Below, piece by piece: positions 4,235 to 5,459 of a DNA stretch of 5,459 nt. Location of the stretch: contig JAJYSD010000119.1 of assembly GCA_021793745.1 (NCBI GenBank), forward strand, positions 1 to 5,459, read 5' to 3'. The stretch comes from Bacillota bacterium. GTDB taxonomy: Bacteria > Bacillota > Bacilli > Thermoactinomycetales > DSM-44946. How positions within the stretch are numbered: the stretch's first letter is position 1; every line of letters begins with the position of its first letter. Made by a program: the position numbers and the translations under genes. The notes under the pieces were generated by a model. That model had not been told where the DNA came from. It searched no databases and was given only the letters and a program-made list of their open reading frames with translations.

Positions 4235-5459
4235 TTATTTTTTGGAGGCCAGCAGGTTCGAGAGCTTTAACGCGACGCGTACCGATTTCCGGTTCAGCTG
4301 GCTCTGCAATTTCTTGATCTTTTCATCCCTTTTCTCGATCTCTTTCTTCTGCTTTTTGTTGCGCTCTTTTTCGACGAGGTGATAATTCTCCCACCGCTTT
4401 ACGATCTCTTCCAGGCTCAGACCGCTGATGGGGGTGACGGGCGGAAGCGGATCGACGGTCTTCAGCTTCTCGTCAAAGGGTACGTTCGTCGGATTCAGAT
4501 CCTCTTTGTAAATGTGATCGATGTTATTTTTGTTCAGGAAGTTGATGAAGTGATCAAAGTTTTGCGCCTGTCTGCGGGTCGGGGATTGGAAATCCACTTT
4601 CTCGATCAAGTCGCTCAGCCGCGTCTCGTCCGTGATCTCATTGGCCATGACGTAGGTCAGCTGGTGGTATTCCGCCAACTCCCGCATACGGGCATCCTTC
4701 GGAATGATCAGGCTGGGAGTTCCGGCGATGGTGGCCATGATGTTGCCGTGGAGTCGAGCGCCGAAGGCGAGATCCGCTTTTCGCAGCAAGTCGAGCCAGG
4801 TTACCACATTCAGCGGAAAAACGACCCGGTTGTTCATGTAGATGGGATGGGACATTTTATCCGGATAATTCTTGCTGGATTTGCTGAGGGGCGGATGTCC
4901 CACATAGGTCAGTTGCAGCTCTTTCAACCATTGGGGGATGAAATAAAAATTAGGAAACTCTTCCATGCCCCGGGCGATGAAGTTCAATACATGGTTGGGG
5001 GACAGGCGCGAGGAGTTGACGCAGACCAGGGAATCCTTGGTAATGTCGGTCTCCCGGATTTTCAACTCCCTTCCGAAGGCATACATGGAAGGGCAGCCGA
5101 TCACCTCGTGGTCCACGCCCTCGCGGAATCCCAACCGGGAAAGGTATTTGGCCGTGATTTCTCCGCGGACACCGATGATGCTCGACTTTTCCAGGACCGC
5201 TTTGACGAACGCCTTGACATCCTCGTCAAAGGGGAACCCCTCGTTCAGCTTGGGTTCAAAGGGTGCCCGGAGTCCCACTCCGATGACAACTACCGGAATC
5301 TTCAGCTTTTTAATCAGTTTGGTGTATTTTCGGAGGGAAGGCACGAACTGCTCCCGGAAAGCGTCCGCCAGCGGGATCACGTACATGTCATACTTTTCGT
5401 TGATTTCATCGGCATTCTTTGGGTCGTAATGATAATAGTCCGGCGTAATCGTAGATCGG
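4235..5459 (-). CDS. Polysaccharide pyruvyl transferase family protein, 5' partial
   Basis: The frame stays open to the right edge, so the start is outside the window. The ATG at 5386 is internal and 24 further codons precede it. The visible 407 residues show the polysaccharide pyruvyl transferase fold: PVVVIGVGLRAP, then SSIIGVRGEITAKYLSRLGF (the conserved R...TA.YL region), VIGCPSMY, and near visible residues 231-258 FGARLHGNIMATIAGTPSLI followed by KDARMREL. This matches the family's ARxHG motif. Members transfer pyruvyl ketal groups to cell-surface sugars, or act in exopolysaccharide and teichuronic-type polymer assembly. The C-terminus adds a highly charged coiled coil (about visible residues 358-394, rich in K and E) and a basic amphipathic end, which could mediate oligomer or membrane contact. 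There is no signal peptide in the visible part. It is probably the last gene of a surface-glycan operon lying to the right. Confidence 0.85.
   Translation of the reverse strand, partial: RSTITPDYYHYDPKNADEINEKYDMYVIPLADAFREQFVPSLRKYTKLIKKLKIPVVVIGVGLRAPFEPKLNEGFPFDEDVKAFVKAVLEKSSIIGVRGEITAKYLSRLGFREGVDHEVIGCPSMYAFGRELKIRETDITKDSLVCVNSSRLSPNHVLNFIARGMEEFPNFYFIPQWLKELQLTYVGHPPLSKSSKNYPDKMSHPIYMNNRVVFPLNVVTWLDLLRKADLAFGARLHGNIMATIAGTPSLIIPKDARMRELAEYHQLTYVMANEITDETRLSDLIEKVDFQSPTRRQAQNFDHFINFLNKNNIDHIYKEDLNPTNVPFDEKLKTVDPLPPVTPISGLSLEEIVKRWENYHLVEKERNKKQKKEIEKRDEKIKKLQSQLNRKSVRVALKLSNLLASKK

Noticed and set aside
4965..5429. 154-codon plus-strand frame opposite the pyruvyl transferase
   Set aside because: It is antisense to conserved family motifs and has no ribosome binding site.

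Overview
The window looks like chromosome from a moderate-GC Firmicute of the order Bacillales. The evidence is strong purine-rich Shine-Dalgarno sites, a perfect consensus sigma-A promoter, tRNA genes that encode their CCA ends, and arsenic genes with an ATCAA-N6-TTGAT operator of the Gram-positive ArsR type. A Thermoactinomycetaceae-like host is a guess from overall style and cannot be shown from this sequence.

Layout. (1) Bases 1-532 hold two damaged converging genes: a secreted Excalibur-domain protein that loses the end of its domain, and a minus-strand membrane-anchored helical protein broken by a one-base frameshift in a G/C run. (2) Bases 604-1039 are a tRNA operon: consensus promoter, tRNA-Leu(CAA), tRNA-Pro(TGG), intrinsic terminator. 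(3) Bases 1040-1384 have no convincing gene but contain several perfect short hairpins and a tandem decamer. (4) Bases 1400-2107 encode a creatininase-family metal amidohydrolase, followed by a terminator. (5) Bases 2153-3849 are a four-gene arsenic operon: a 68-residue protein of unknown family with a cysteine tail, an ArsI-type C-As lyase with its own cysteine tail, an ArsR repressor, and an ArsN1-like GNAT acetyltransferase. It ends in a terminator. Its promoter carries three copies of ATCAA-N6-TTGAT. (6) Bases 3877-4111 hold debris: a Rossmann-like N-terminal stub on the plus strand and a frameshifted small gene on the minus strand. (7) After a 12-bp hairpin, a polysaccharide pyruvyl transferase family gene on the minus strand runs off the right edge.

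How the arsenic genes work together. ArsI removes the methyl group from trivalent methylarsenite. The GNAT protein is expected to acetylate the amino group of an arsinothricin- or phosphinothricin-like amino acid. ArsR shuts the operon when no trivalent arsenical is present. The set therefore points to defence against organoarsenicals. No efflux pump, arsenate reductase or methyltransferase is visible here. The small leading protein has no function I can name. Its CCAAPSC tail, together with the CC tails of ArsI, suggests an arsenical-binding or handover role. This protein and the triple operator are the most interesting items in the window.
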